Source: Setaria digitata
Taxonomy: Eukaryota; Nematoda; Chromadorea; Rhabditida; Setariidae
Reading direction: 5' to 3'
Length of the DNA stretch: 64,000 nucleotides
NCBI GenBank assembly: GCA_003640385.1
Contig: RCAB01000033.1
Span: 1-64,000 of the forward strand
Below, in pieces: positions 30,418 to 42,500 of the stretch. The position numbers were made by a program, and so were the translations under genes. Within the stretch, counting starts at the first letter, position 1, and each line of letters starts with the position of its first letter. The notes beneath the pieces were generated by a model that had not been told where the DNA came from, searched no databases, and saw only the letters and a list, made by a program, of their open reading frames with translations.

Positions 30418-30595
30418 CCAAATCCAGAATTAGCTTACTAAGACGGACCTTGGAAGAACAATATTTGCGAGGAACACCCTCTCTGCAATCAATAGCAGTG
30501 CGCCATCCAGTTGCAGCAGTAGTAGCAGCAGCAGCACAATTGAACGAGCACATTGTATGTAAGGTCGCAGCTAGCACTAGCCGAAGCAACCACAT
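30377..30595 (-). CDS. Candidate overlapping small secreted ORF or unc-24 leader ORF
   Basis: A 72-codon minus-strand frame starting at 30595 overlaps the first 41 bases of unc-24 in another frame. Its N-terminus, MWLLRLVLAATLHTMCSFNC, looks like a signal peptide. An Ala/Thr-rich stretch encoded by CTG/CTA-type triplets and a Cys-bearing segment (DCREGVPRKYCSSK) follow. It could be an upstream ORF in the unc-24 leader, an exon of an unrecognised secreted gene, or chance in a GC-richer patch. I recognise no family. Confidence 0.2.
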   Translation of the reverse strand: MWLLRLVLAATLHTMCSFNCAAAATTAATGWRTAIDCREGVPRKYCSSKVRLSKLILDLDESHVLCNYVKRG

Positions 30596-31224
30596 GCAGG
30601 AACATGTTTACTTAATGTATTCAGAAATTCGCTATTTCGTCGGAATCGAACATCCTGTAGCTCCAGCTACAGTTGAATTTCTCGAGCTGCTCCAGCTGAG
30701 GAGACACTAGATGCTCCTAGTCAAAAACACGGTCACTACAGTCGCTCATTTAATTACCCAATATTCGGAAAGTTTGAACGGACACTCTGAGTTCATTGAA
30801 AATGCATGTAACAAACTTAATCCCATTTATCCAAGAAAAAATACAGTCCGAGTCACACGATAAGTTGTTTTTGTTTCTATAGAATGATGAAAATGAAAAA
30901 GGCAGACAATTCTTGGCCAGTTCTTCGAGAAAAATCTGAACGGACTGTTATAAGAGAAAAAAAGACAGCTTGAAACGCCTAATTAAATGGAACCGATGAG
31001 ATTTATAATAAAACTTTATTTAACTTCGACATGTTCCTTAACTTTTTCTTAATTGCATTGCATAGTGAATACGAATTATTATGCTTGATTTATTCCCTGG
31101 GAATTTTCGGCAATCGCATTAGTGTCATTTTTTCCAGGTGGTGATCTTTCTTTTGTGTTTTCGAAAAATACCTAAAGCAAATACTAACAATGTCTATATT
31201 TTCAATACAAAAACATTTTCGTTC
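30596..31224. other. Intergenic between MSP gene and unc-24
   Basis: AT-rich spacer holding the presumed unc-24 promoter and the 3' end of the MSP-domain gene. TTTATT at 31089-31094 and 31015-31020 (AATAAA on the minus strand) are possible poly(A) signals for the MSP gene. Nothing else is identifiable. Confidence 0.45.
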
Positions 31225-31495
31225 TTACTGTACTGTGGTACTCATTTTCGACACATAATCGGAAGAATGGTAGTTGCGGAGTCCCAGCTTAGCGATACTG
31301 GAAGGCAACAGGAGACAAGCTATACTGAGTACGGACGACCCCGTATGTAAGTAAGTATAGAACAGGAATTTGAACAATGAAGAGTTTAAATGTGGCGCTT
31401 TTTGCTTCTGCAGGAAATAATAATATGTGACTGTCCGCATTACAACAGCCAAGTACCGAGTTGGCAATCACCGTTTGTCAGTAGAGTAGAATTTT

Positions 31496-32354
31496 TCAAT
31501 ACAAAACTTGAAGTAGCAAGAAGGAGCTAAAATTCCGAATTAACTTAACAAGAGAAGCACATCGTTCGATACGTACTTTCATTCTGAGTTCTCCTTGTGG
31601 AGGCCCATAATGCTCAGCCCAGGCGCCAGAACACGTTGCTCCTTCTGGTGCTGGTATGTGATAAATACCAAAGTGATGTTTGTCGGATTCCGGCATTTGA
31701 TTGTTCATGCATCTGTAAAAATCTGTTGCTAAAAACAGGAATTTGCCTTTTTTTTAAAATTTATTATAAGACAAATATCTTTTTGTCATTTGGTCCCGTC
31801 GTTAAGTAATTCAAAACACTTGAAGTATTGGATGCATTCTATATATTTTTGCAGTTTTTTTTTCAAAGAAAGCTGAAAAACTAATTGGGTAACACGGAAT
31901 GAATTGATTATTGAACAATTCCTGCAATCTTTTACTTGATTATAATCAGGCGTAACGTACGTGAAAGATATTGCACCTGTAAGTAATATCTATACGAATG
32001 GTCTGTCCATAATCAAGGATTCCTGTAGCTGGCTTTATACGAAATAAATCATTCCTTGTGCATTTAACTTTAAATGCTTGTCGTGAATCACTTTTATTTG
32101 TTAGCTTTATAGTAGTATGTATTTCGCCCGCAACATCCCCAATGAATATGAGCTAAAATTATTGAGGAAGCATAAACGTAGTTTTAAAAACAGTCAACAT
32201 CATACATAAACAAAGTTGATTTTTGAAAAATTTAGCCCTGTCGCAATTTTCCATAAAAAGAAAAATCATTAAAAAAAAAAGGGTTAACTACTCTATCTCT
32301 TGGTTCGATACTAAGTAAGAAATTACGCTCCGATACGATACTGGTGAATTTCAT
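31496..32354 (-). CDS. Major sperm protein (MSP) domain protein
   Basis: Small protein made almost entirely of one MSP/VAP-type immunoglobulin-fold domain. Exons 32354-32292, 32152-31977 and 31712 downward join in phase. The translation opens MKFTSIVSERNFLLSIEPRD, then shows the MSP strands LIFIGDVAGEIHTTIKLTN, AFKVKCTRNDLFRIKPATG, ILDYGQTIRIDITYR and, after the second intron, HFGIYHIPAPEG and GPPQGELRMKV. MSP-domain proteins form nematode sperm cytoskeleton or act as adaptors; this sequence is not a canonical 127-residue MSP, and its role is unknown. The domain is complete by 31577. There a GTACGT donor may splice to 31526 (about 50-bp intron) or to the strong TTTCCTGCAG at about 31409, giving a tail ending at 31225. 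Unspliced, the frame stops at 31496, which is the end given here. The symbol is left blank. Confidence 0.8.
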
Positions 32355-35300
32355 TCTTAACCAGCAAAGCAAATTCTTTTGCCACACACAGCTATAAACT
32401 TAATTAACAATGAAGCATGTGTATGTGTGTTTTGCATTTATTCCTGTGAGAAATAGAGAATTTATCTACAGGATAACAAATTTCCATGTAAATTTCTGTG
32501 ATATCTTCTTGACTTTTTACATAGACCTAGAAACAAAAGCAAAATCTAAATTGTCATATTGCGTGTTGTGGAGTGACGATGACCACCGTTTCTGACATGG
32601 TAATAATTGTTAAAAGCAATCCGTATAGTTCAGCAATTCAGCTCTTGAATATAATATATTAATTTTTAATTCCCAAAATAAGTGTTTGAACATTGTTTTT
32701 ACTTTATTACTTGTTGACAGCAATGTTTAATCTTAGGGTGGAGGAAAGTTCCACGAAATTGTCAAAGAAATGAAGAAAGGTTTTAGATAATAATTTTTTC
32801 TTTTCATTGATTTCAGTAAGAGTTATTTGAAGTTCTCTAAATTCTTGCATATAAGAACTGAATAAAATCTTGAATTGTTATCAGTGTTCAAAATTGCTCG
32901 CTTCGGAAAAGCAATATAACATTTTGTGAAATGAAAAATTCGCCAGAAATGAGCTGTAAAGCAAACTTCCCAAAATTTTTCTTCATTCTGGCCGAAATTT
33001 ATCCATTTTCGAAAATCAGGAAAGTTAGCAGTGAGGTATAATAAATAAGCGATTTTCAATGATGGATATATAGTGTCCTTTTAATAGTTCACCTGACTAT
33101 AAAACAAAGTTTCCTAATTTCTCTTCATATACATTACGGATTCAAATGTCATTTCGAATATAAAAAAAGAGACACACACCGCTTCAGAGAATAAAGTTCA
33201 GAGAATGTTTCTCTAATTCTCTTACTGGATAGTACTATGAAGAAGGTCAGAAAAACTGTACGATATTTGCAGTCGGCAGTAAACGGTGACAAAAAGAGCA
33301 GTTGATTAGATAAAATTGAAATGAAAACAAAGAAAGAAATAGTTTCAGTTAATTACTGGGGTCAGCACTACCTGCTTGCTATAAACATTTCACATTTCAG
33401 CTTTTTTAGACCAATTAATGTGTGATTCAGTCATCTTGCAAAAATTTCGGCTTCTGATTTTCAATTTTTTGTCTTTTCAAAATGTATTTGTTAATTTCGT
33501 TCACTGTTGTTTCTTTATTCATTTAATTATGAATACTTTATTGGCAAATTTGCTCCTTAGTCACTATCAATCACTATACAGCCTGGGTTAGAGTGTTTAC
33601 AGTGATTATGGACGAAAGTTTTTTAAAAAAAATCTTCCATTCTGTGTAATCGACGGTGGTGCACTGTCAGTTATAGCCGCTATTGATTTTGCCCTTATGA
33701 TGAGGACTTATGATTTTCATTTATAAAATAAGCAATGCTGGAAAATTATTCTTTAGTTTTTAAAGTGATATTCAAATGAATGGGTCAAAATCTGCTCATT
33801 CTGTTGAAGTTAGAGGAAGAACATAACTTTGTCAATGATAGATCTGACCGAGCTATTTTAGCTGAGTTCCAAATCTCAGGAGGGAATGTGAAGTATAGGA
33901 AAGATAAGGCACTAAGGTGAGAAAAGTGAAGAAAAAGAATAGATCTGAGAAACAGTTCAGTGGACCAATCGTTTTGAAGATGTTATTAACTGATAAAGCA
34001 TATAATCAGAACGGCAAACAGTGCCAGTAGGGACTTCTTATTTCCATGTCGCGCAATACCTGTCTCTCTCGCAGCAAAGTTTCTACTTCATCCTCATTGC
34101 CTCATTTCATTTCCCTTTTCAGTCAAAACTTTCCTTGAACTTTATTCAAATTCAATTTTTTCATCTCTAAGAAGAACACCGTCAAACATATCAGTTTCTG
34201 CGAGTGATTCGCATAAGTAGTAATTCTCGGTTATCTATAAATTTCTTGCTTTCCAGCAATCTGTTTTCAGACTCATTTAATTCTGTGACCATTTCTATTA
34301 ATGAATTGTTTGTTGTTGTTTGGCAGATTAAATTGCTTTTTTTTAGAAGAGCATCTTTAAACTTACTGTTGATTGCATTATTTGATAAAGACAACTAAAA
34401 TGCAATAATTATGATGAATAAAGACATTTTGGCAACTAACCAGTTGTGTTTATTTGGCAGTGATAAGAAGTTTTTTTTTGTTGTTTTGAAAACTGAATTT
34501 CCAGTAGTATTTAAATTAAAATCACTTGATTTAAAGAAAAACAAATGTAAGCGAAGAATGAAAATACTAAGGTCTATGATCTCAAAGTGACGACAAATAA
34601 TGAATAGAAGAAACTAGGAGGTGTGCTGAATAAAAAAAGGATTGACTCTTGGCTCTTGCGACAGTTCGATTTGCTCGTAAAACATCATAGATTTAATGTT
34701 AATCTTTTAAAAATTTCTTATCTCTTCCATGGCTAGTTGTACAACGAATAAATAATATACGATGTTATCAGGTCGACCATTCATTCCATTTCCGTAATTC
34801 TCCTTAATACTGATAATGGTGACAATCGCCGATTGTACTTTTTATAGTTTCCTTTTCTGCTGGCGTTCATAACTATTGGTTCGACCAAATAGATGAAATT
34901 TTAAAATTATTTGATATTGGGAGAAGTAGGTTTCTGAATCCTAATAATATGTTCGACAACCACAATTATCCTTTACTTTTGTGTTTTACTAAATTCTAGC
35001 TGAAAGCGCTGGTAGAAGTTGAATGATAAATTCAAATTTATATTTATCACTCAACAGTTAAACAGAAGGAAACTGCATAAAGTTTATCTTGCTAGCCTGT
35101 CTGTTTGCAATTATTTCGGAAAATGATTAGCGTTCAACCTACATTTAACTTAGTGATTAGATTTTGTACATCCATTACAGTGGATAAATTTTGCTAATGA
35201 AAAATGCAGGAATAACGGCACCAGTTCCTACGTAAACAAAAGCCTTTCATACATAAACATCCTCTTATCGTAAGGAACCATCATTAATAAATTATTTTTG

Positions 35301-36537
35301 ATTAATGAGTGGCTAAAATGAAAATTTTTCTTGGCTATGAAGTTATCTACAGGTCATTTCAAATAGCCTTCTGTGGTCATGGTGGTTATTGCATAGTAAT
35401 TTTTTGAAGTCACGTGAGTCCTTTAACTGTTCCTTTTTAATTTAACTTCATACAATTACTGTAGCAAATGCTCTTTTCAGTCTGAGGCAATTAGATTCCG
35501 TTGACTACTTTAAATTTCAATCATAAACGTACTTCCTTAAGAGATGATGATACAAACAATTACTACTTTTCGTCATTCAATCTGCGTAATTGATATGAAT
35601 ATTTTATACAATGAAATTCACAGTTGTTGTATGGATGAAATCAACATAGATTGTATAGGTTATTCTATAATTCTCTGTGGATAGGTTTTTTAAATCATTC
35701 AAATTTATGACGACAAAAAGAATCATTTAAAAAATTCGGATTTTGTCTTGGCAATCTTCTTTTCCATATTGTGATTGCGTGTTGGTCTTCTTTGTGGTTG
35801 TGCTAGTATTTCCATTTAAGCAGTGGTGGAATTTTTTCTTCCCAAGTCACTACTTAAACAAAGTAAATAAAAATTTCCATCGTTACAGAAAACAAATTTG
35901 CTGATTGTGCGCTATACATACAAGTGAAATACGTACCATTTGCACTGCTGTAATTTTCCAGCCAATTGCAACCTAATTCGAGGTAAAAATTGTTAGATTT
36001 AAGCTTAAACTATTTCATAATTTCCAAAGAATGTTGTTAACAATTATATTCATTTACGAAATCCGTTCCATATTCTAAATAAAAATTGAAGGTACTAATT
36101 ATAGGCGGTTCAGATTCACTGCACAGAAGAGTGAAGTTCTTGTGTCGAAAATTCTGCAAAAGTCAGTAATTTTAAAGAATTTTTGAGTGTCTGTAAATGA
36201 ATGGCGGCTTTTTCAACTTCATTTAATTCACATCGAATTGTCCCCTAGCCTCGTATTCGACAGCGAGGAAATTCCTAAGTTTTTTTAGCTGTGATTTCTC
36301 AGGATTATTGTGTTTGCTTGGTTTAATCTTAACTATATCACAGTCAAGTGTGTTCTGGTTAACGTTTTTCCTATTTCCATTTCTTTCCCTTTTCTTTCTC
36401 ACTAATTTATTTTTTTAGTCACAAAGGCCATTTGTGGTTTAATAAACAAATTATCAATGCACAATCGTATCGTCAACTAGCAATAGAGATATAAAAATAA
36501 GATTTGATTTTTAAAATGTGGTGGTATAATCAAGGAT

Positions 36538-36550
36538 CCCCCCCCCCCCC
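36538..36550. repeat. C13 homopolymer within a short imperfect inverted repeat
   Basis: GGAT followed by 13 cytosines, then ACACTAAATAAGTGAGGGGATC. The GATCCCC and GGGGATC ends, and CACT and AGTG within them, are complementary, so the C-run lies in a potential hairpin. Confidence 0.8.
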
Positions 36551-38720
36551 ACACTAAATAAGTGAGGGGATCATATTTTATTGTACATTTACTTTAAGAG
36601 ACACTTTGTGAATCTCAGACCAGTTATGATTAGTGATAATCATCCTATTATTTTATCATTTCTGGTGAGCTTCGACTGTTGAGGCGCTTGTGGTTGCATG
36701 TTGTTCAAAGCTCTAGAACTGTAGTGTGGGACTAAACCAGCTGAGATATATCCAAAGTTCAAGATGCATAAGTACAGTATTAAGGTATGTTAAAAACAGG
36801 ATGTGCGTCTAGGATTTATAATTTCTTTGAGGTAAACTCATTTCTTCCATTCGCCATCCATTTATCTATCAATCCTTGCTTCATTCCAACTGTCCCTACC
36901 GTTGGTGCAGAAAGTTTCTCCCAACTGTTCAATCGATGAAATGATCAATCTTTTCAGGCGAGCAAGTGAGAAAAGAATCATCAATCTTAGCGATCTGAGA
37001 ACTTCCACGACTGGGCATCGGACCAAAACATTTTTCCCCTCCCCTCATCCCGCTCGCTCTTTCTCTCCCTTTCTACTCAGCCTTTTCTCTTGATCATGTG
37101 TTGATCCGTACTGCACTCCATCCAGAATTTTCATTTTTTTATGATATTTTTCCGTTTAAACTCTTCATTTTTAACATTGTAATATCAAAATGGGTCAGCT
37201 CCAAAATTCAAATGGCAAACAATCTAAACTTTGTGGTGAAAAGATTTCTTCTGTAATGAAACTCAGTCTTCATAAAGACTGTTGCTGTTTTGAATGCCAC
37301 AACAATGATTAATATATCTTTAGCACTTATCTGACACTTATTCATATGTATGTACGGCCACTAAGGTCCTTGCACTCATCTGACACTTAAAATGAGCTGC
37401 TAGAAAGATTGTGTGATTATAGACCAATGGGTATTTCAGATGTTATGTGAGTTACAGTTGAGAAACATGTTTCTTTTTTGGGGATTTCCGTTATTTGGGT
37501 CTTCAGGAACCAACTGCCCAGTAACTGTTTTTAAGCAATCCAAAATGTTATACTGTAATCTTTGCCACTTCCCTACACCTTACATTTTCTTTGCTGTTGA
37601 GGTAGAAATTGATATTAAAAGCAATAAATTTCTGGAAAGGAATTTTAATTTCCTCCATCTACAAATTGTACTTCTTGACGACAAATTCAGCAACTAGTGA
37701 ATATTCCACAATCCGTATTAAATAGTAGGATAATGTTATTTTTGGGCATCATTCTTAAGTAATCGCTCCTATTCTGCATCTGTTAATCGTGGTTCATTGT
37801 GCAAGCTTCCATTCAGTTCTGCATTACATTTTGAAGTAATATTTTTAAGCATTTTAACAATATCTTTGCAAATGATGGGCAAAAGTTCAGTTCTTTTCTT
37901 CATATTCTTTTGTGGCATGAAGCATAATTTTTAAGTGCTGGGAGAATAGTTCCTTCTTCCTTCATGAACTCTGTAAGACAGATGGTGGATATTGGGATGT
38001 TGCTTCACAATTGTGAAGAAGCGAGCAGTAAAATTAAAATCCTAGTCCGATACATTAGATAAGCTTGCATGAGGCAGCTTATAACAGTCACATAATAATC
38101 CCTCTATTCTTTTAACTCTTACCACTTCTCTTGTCTCTTATCCTCTAGCTTTTTCTTTATTCGTTTTTTAATTCAGATAGTGGCTTAAAAACACTTCATG
38201 AGCTGAATAAACAGTTTCCTTAGTTGTAACAATATATACTCTGAACCCATTTCAAACAAGTTCAATTTTTTCGAAACATGAGATTTTCAGAGACATTGAT
38301 TAAATTAAATGAATCAAAAAAGTTCCCAATATTTAAAAGGTCCGGCAATGATTAAATTATGCCAAATCTATTATTTGAAAAATTGAAAGAAAATGGTTTA
38401 ACAGATTACTATCTTCTTCCGTAGTTCGGTAGCCAAGTGTGTTACTTATGACGCTTATGACATTTTGAAGTCAAAGACCATTCATTCGTAATTTCTGTAA
38501 AAAATTTGTGTTTCCTTTTGAAATATGGTAAGATAACATAAAATTAAACAGTAGAATAATTTGAACGGCACAGAAATGTGATTTTATAACAAAGGAAAAT
38601 TGACTACTGTCTTAGACAACGATGAAATTTTAATGCGATAGTGAATATATAAGTGCAATGATTGAATTATCAAAAAATTTTTGATTTTATCATACTCATT
38701 GGAATTTGGAAATATATATT

Positions 38721-38760
38721 TCATTGGCTTATATATATATATATATATATAAGCTAATGA
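38721..38760. repeat. TA-cored 40-bp near-palindrome
   Basis: TCATTGGCTT at the left and AAGCTAATGA at the right are complementary except at one base and enclose 20 bases of pure AT/TA repeat. The sequence would extrude a cruciform or fold as a hairpin. Confidence 0.9.
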
Positions 38761-39520
38761 TGAGTTCCTTACCAATTCCACATCCATCTATCATTACTTC
38801 AGCAAATGTTCTGCTTTGGTGTTGTAGTTTCTCGCATCTTCCCTCCATATTTCACTGTTTTTATATTAAGTTTAAACTTAATTTTCAGTTTATGTTGCAT
38901 ATCTCTGAGTCCTCGTCAAGAAAAGATTATTCCATTAAGATTTAAGTTGCCATTGTTACCGAAGAATAATTTTAATTTTTTCTGTTAAACTTTCAATGTT
39001 TCGTCTAGACGATGAACGTCATGATTTATTGCAACTGTTAGTTTTGAAATAGAAATTTTAATTATACCTTCCATTGTTCACAGCTGTTTTAAACCTTTCA
39101 GTCATGTTGTGGTTTCAAACACATATTTGCAGTCCATAAAACTATATGTGCATAGTAAACTTGCTTGCTCTTAGTTAAGAATAGGCGGATAGAATTAAGA
39201 TGAAAGTACCTCTTTTTCTTCAGTGAGAAAATCTGTTGAAATAAAGGATGAAATGAAAGAATTCGTTATTAATTATTGTTAATGGCAAACGATAAAATGA
39301 ACACCGAAAGTACAACGTTAAAGTTACACTTCACAAAATACGGAATTTCTTCGAACGAAGCAATTAACATGCTATCTAGCCATTCTAAATAATTATTATT
39401 TGTAGAGCGTAACTTCTAAACACATATTAGTTTTTTTTAAAACATGTAAAATATTTCAGTCAGACATATCTTCATTTTCTGTGTTACTCAAATACTATCT
39501 TCAAATATGAAATACAGGAA

Positions 39521-39527
39521 CTTTCAG
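39521..39527 (+). promoter_or_regulatory. Probable spliced-leader acceptor of cwn-2
   Basis: CTTTCAG abuts the ATG at 39528. The match to the nematode acceptor consensus and the absence of any upstream coding exon suggest a trans-spliced mRNA whose body starts exactly at the start codon. Confidence 0.5.
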
Positions 39528-42500
39528 ATGCGAACTGTTCATTTCTTATTATTAATTTACTGGCTTCTCTTGCTATCTTCTTTGATAATTGTCAGCGCGG
39601 TTATAGATGCTTCATGGTGGTTAGTTCTATTTGAATTATCTAGACATCTTTTTTTCATCTAGAAGTTTTTAAGACCTAATTAATTTATGAAACTTTCATC
39701 CAAGAGGACTGAAACTTTGTTTTTTGAAATGTAGAAATTTTGGAATGATCGTTTTTGAAAGTTAAATAGATATTATATAGTTGATGTCGATTATCACTTG
39801 TCAAAGGACCTGAGTTTATTCATTTCATACTGCATTCCATCTGTGGCAGTTAGTCGAGCAGTTAGTTGTTAATCAAAAGATGAGGCTTTTTTCCACAGTA
39901 AAAATTGTATATGAATGCCGGATCAGATGCGTGGACTTGCTTGATGATTTTTGATTGTTCAATAGTGGTTGCGCTTAATTAAGCATTTGACCAGCCGTTC
40001 ATGTTTTTTTGCTTCTCGGAAATTTATTTTTTCATCAATGTTAATAATATGGTAAAACTGGAAACTCTTTAACACAAGACGTAAGCCTTATTAAGTTACG
40101 TCTTTTAGCTGAAAGAAAAAAAATAATTTATTCTCAGGATTGGTCTATCCACTGAATGAGAACTGAGCTTCTAAGCTATTACTGCCAATTTTCCCTGTGG
40201 TACCTTGGTCGGGTGCGTGAGATGGCCGGCAAGTTTATCTTAGAAAAGTTAAAATGCTCAATGGTCTTATCAAAATTTTGAAGACAAATTTTAAAAAGAC
40301 TTACTTCATGTTAGTTCTAGGTCTTCAGTTGCGCAGTTAAGCACAGCAAATCTGTTGGCTGGAAGTAATGCTCGACCAATTTGCTTAACGTTACAAGGCT
40401 TATCGCCAGGACAGGCTCGCATATGTGAATTATTTCGGGATCATATGCCTGCTGTAGGTGCTGGCGCTAAAGCTGCGATTGCTGTTAGTTTTTATGTTTG
40501 TTATTCAACAAAACTGAGACATTGTTCATATAAGAAAGCAAACCAAAATGCTGGAACTAGGAGTGAACACGGTCGTTCACCACTCTTCATCCCAGGAATG
40601 ATCTATATAGCTATAGCGTGACCAAAAAGTGATTGTGTTCAAAGAGTATAAATTTTATGATAAAACCACAATAAATTATAATTATGTCAGTCGTAGTTGA
40701 ACTCTCTCTTCAAGACATACAAAAACATTATCAGACATCCTTATTTTTAGCAAACTTAGTTTTGAATAATCAGTGATGTTTATGTTAATGAGGAATAAAA
40801 AAGGTTTGTTGGTTACGAGAGCATTTGGTTTCAAATAATTCCAAGAGATAATTAATTAAAACGATCTGAAACCAGCAACTAGATTCCGTTCCTTTGAAGG
40901 TGAAGTGATCAAGGATTGAGTTCCATATGTTGGCAACTTCGCTACACATTTATGGTTGTTATTTACTCTTCACCGTTATTTACACGGCATTTACTTACTT
41001 CATTAAAGACGGATCATGTCATTATTGGTTTTGGATTTTCTTCAGTGAATAAAGAAAAGGGGGAAGAAAACAAGAAGGGAAGAGTGGCCAGAGGTAGGAA
41101 TGAATGATCACTTTGGTCATTTCCCTTCTTTCAGTGAATTGTTCTTTCAGTGAATTGTTCTTTCCAAAAGAATAGTTTATTTAATTGCAGTTCAGTAAGC
41201 ACTCGTTTTGTCGCTGAATATCAAAACTAATTTTGTGAGGAAGGTGTGGGAAAGGAAAGAAGGAGGATGAATGATAAGGGAAAAGATTTGAAAAATTGAG
41301 ATGCAGGAAATCGTTTTTTGTTTGTATATGAAACCTAAATCAGGACTGTGTAAAAGTATGTTTGATTGACCAAGGAAATTTGTAGTTTAATTTGAAAGAT
41401 ACTTTCGAAATCATTTATAATTCTGTCACTTCAGTTTCACCAGTGGATAATTTCCCCTCCCAAAAAAAAAAAAAAAAGAAAAAAAACACTTAAGAAAGAG
41501 AGGAGTAAAACTTTCATGATTAGAAAAAGGAAATTTTCATGAAGGCAGAGAGCAAATTACGCGAAATCTCAATGGTTCTGAGAACTGGCAGAGAAGTTAC
41601 ACCTTTTTTTTTGATTACAATTCTTCAATGCCCTTTTGATGCTGTTGAGGAAGGAAGAATTTCAGTCTCTTAGTTTAAAAAATTGATCGCTCAATTTACA
41701 AAACACTATGTAGCTTAAATATTACTATTTGCTATGAGCATTTCGGAGGAGGCACACTATCACACCGTTGAACATGAAAAAATTTTAGTCATGGAGAGGA
41801 TCGAACACATCAGAATTTGGACAGGAATTGCAGTAAAAAAACGTAGTACTATTAAAGAAGTCTTTAAGGTGATGGTGAGGTCGGTAAAATGATATTATAT
41901 CCGGTGATGAAGGTAATAGGTACTAATTAATGTGGTTGTGACTTTTAGTTTTTCATTTTGGCAGTAATTGGGATGAAGAAACTAACAGCAAAGACAGTAG
42001 TTAAAATTGGTGCATTGTAAGAGTAGATTTGGTGTATAGAAATAGTGCCATTTTCTGCTAATTTTTAATTTGTAGTTGGATAAAAAGCGGCTTTTGCCTT
42101 TCTTAGACTAAATTCAATCTCCGCAAGATCTCATTTCGTATTTTGTGCTCATATAATGCTATCGTGTTATTACTTTCTATATTCTCATTTTCCCTAAATA
42201 TCAAAATATTAGTTTAAATCCAAAATCCTGTGTACTGTATGTTTTCTAATGCATAATTTCTATACAGTAGTTTTCCTTCTGTCTTCACTGAATATTATGG
42301 TGTTTTGACTAATTGTAATTAATGCTCTTGAAATCCACAATAATCTTAAATTGAAGTGTGGATGAACACTTTGGGATGCTCATTATGGATTTGTTACACG
42401 TTTAGATACGCCTTTTACGCGCATAAGAGGTGTAACGAAATAGATAAACTGTTGAGTGCAACTGCTGGCATGAAATCAAAAATTAAAGTGTTTGTAGTAA

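Larger units (their letters stand above)
32355..39524. other. Gene-poor region upstream of cwn-2
   Basis: About 7 kb between divergently transcribed genes, the MSP gene on minus and cwn-2 on plus. I see no convincing exon. It contains a C13 run at 36538-36550 and a TA-cored palindrome at 38721-38760. The frame at 36902-37093, behind a CAG, is the best-looking of several weak coding candidates. Its size and position suggest a regulatory region for the developmental gene cwn-2, but no site is identifiable by eye. Confidence 0.5.

Noticed and set aside
30396..30710. 104-codon plus-strand frame antisense to the unc-24 start
   Set aside because: Mirror frame of a GC-richer patch; no start context or similarity, and it overlaps a well-supported gene.
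36902..37093. 63-codon frame behind GTTGGTGCAG, reading KVSPNCSIDEMINLFRRAS
   Set aside because: The first half looks plausible but the second half is C/T-rich low complexity, and no partner exons are visible.
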